A stretch of 6,162 nucleotides of DNA from Chitinophagales bacterium (GTDB lineage Bacteria; Bacteroidota; Bacteroidia; Chitinophagales; Chitinophagaceae): the NCBI GenBank assembly GCA_025355935.1, contig JANXYS010000099.1:1-6162 (forward strand), read 5' to 3'. This document shows, piece after piece, positions 5,982 through 6,162 of this stretch (the stretch's first letter is position 1; the number at the start of each line of letters is the position of its first letter). Under the pieces are notes generated by a model. That model was not told the DNA's origin. It saw only the letters and a program-made list of their open reading frames with translations, and did no database searches. Both the position numbers and the translations under genes were made by a program.

Positions 5982-6162
5982 ATGATTGATCCGAATGAAC
6001 ATATTAAAGTAATTTCCGGTAAGGTGCATCAGTTACTCCGGCTATTTGAAGCACTCCAAAAGGAAAATGAAAAAAATAAAAATTCTCTTGCCGAGCTGGA
6101 AAAGCTAAACATTGAGCGGGAGACGACCATTAGGGATCTTCATCAGCAAAACCTTGTATTGA
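5982..6162 (+). CDS. Small coiled-coil protein, N-terminal part (3' end outside window)
   Basis: An open frame starts at the ATG at 5982 and reaches the window edge without a stop, showing 60 residues. An in-frame TAG (5979-5981) lies immediately before, so this is the most upstream start possible. The sequence (MIDPNEHIKVISGKVHQLLR, then FEALQKENEKNKNSLAELEK onward) is rich in Glu, Lys, Gln and Leu, with leucines spaced as in a coiled coil, and has no signal peptide. It lies 29 bp after pheT on the same strand and is probably co-transcribed. From memory, many Bacteroidota carry a short coiled-coil protein of about 100 residues between pheT and zapA, the gene for an FtsZ-associated division protein; this looks like that gene, but zapA is not in the window and the function is unknown. 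Confidence 0.7.
   Translation, partial: MIDPNEHIKVISGKVHQLLRLFEALQKENEKNKNSLAELEKLNIERETTIRDLHQQNLVL

Overview
This window looks like an ordinary chromosomal stretch from a member of the Bacteroidota. The class cannot be settled by eye; Chitinophagia or Sphingobacteriia is a guess. The evidence is threefold. No gene start has a convincing Shine-Dalgarno sequence. A perfect TAnnTTTG element, the -7 box of the Bacteroidota primary sigma factor, sits just before pheT. The gene content and protein features (DnaB with a long tail, RsmE with IGPEGDF, pheT followed by a small coiled-coil gene) also fit this phylum.

Layout from left to right: (1) the C-terminal part of a TerC-family membrane protein on the + strand, entering from outside the window; (2) rsmE on the - strand, convergent with terC, the two stop codons sharing the four bases TTAA; (3) a 234-bp spacer with several palindromes and no gene; (4) dnaB, the replicative helicase, on the - strand; (5) a 450-bp divergent intergenic region, the only large non-coding stretch; (6) pheT, the beta subunit of phenylalanyl-tRNA synthetase, on the + strand; (7) after 29 bp, the start of a small coiled-coil protein that runs off the right edge. 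pheT and the coiled-coil gene probably form one transcription unit. dnaB and rsmE point the same way and could be co-transcribed, although the spacer between them is long and has hairpin-like sequence.

The genes are housekeeping functions: replication (dnaB), translation (pheT, rsmE), probable metal homeostasis (terC) and possibly division (coiled-coil gene). No mobile element, CRISPR array, tRNA, rRNA or defence system was seen, and no gene is visibly broken.

Two points merit a second look. First, the dnaB-pheT intergenic region carries four DnaA-box-like 9-mers (one exact, three with one mismatch), all in one orientation within 96 bp, followed by about 120 bp that is roughly three quarters A+T. 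That is compatible with a replication origin or with DnaA control of dnaB. Second, the DnaB helicase ends in a glycine-rich, probably disordered tail whose last residues (FDDDAPF) closely resemble the acidic tip of single-stranded DNA-binding protein (SSB). Both are testable hypotheses, not established results.
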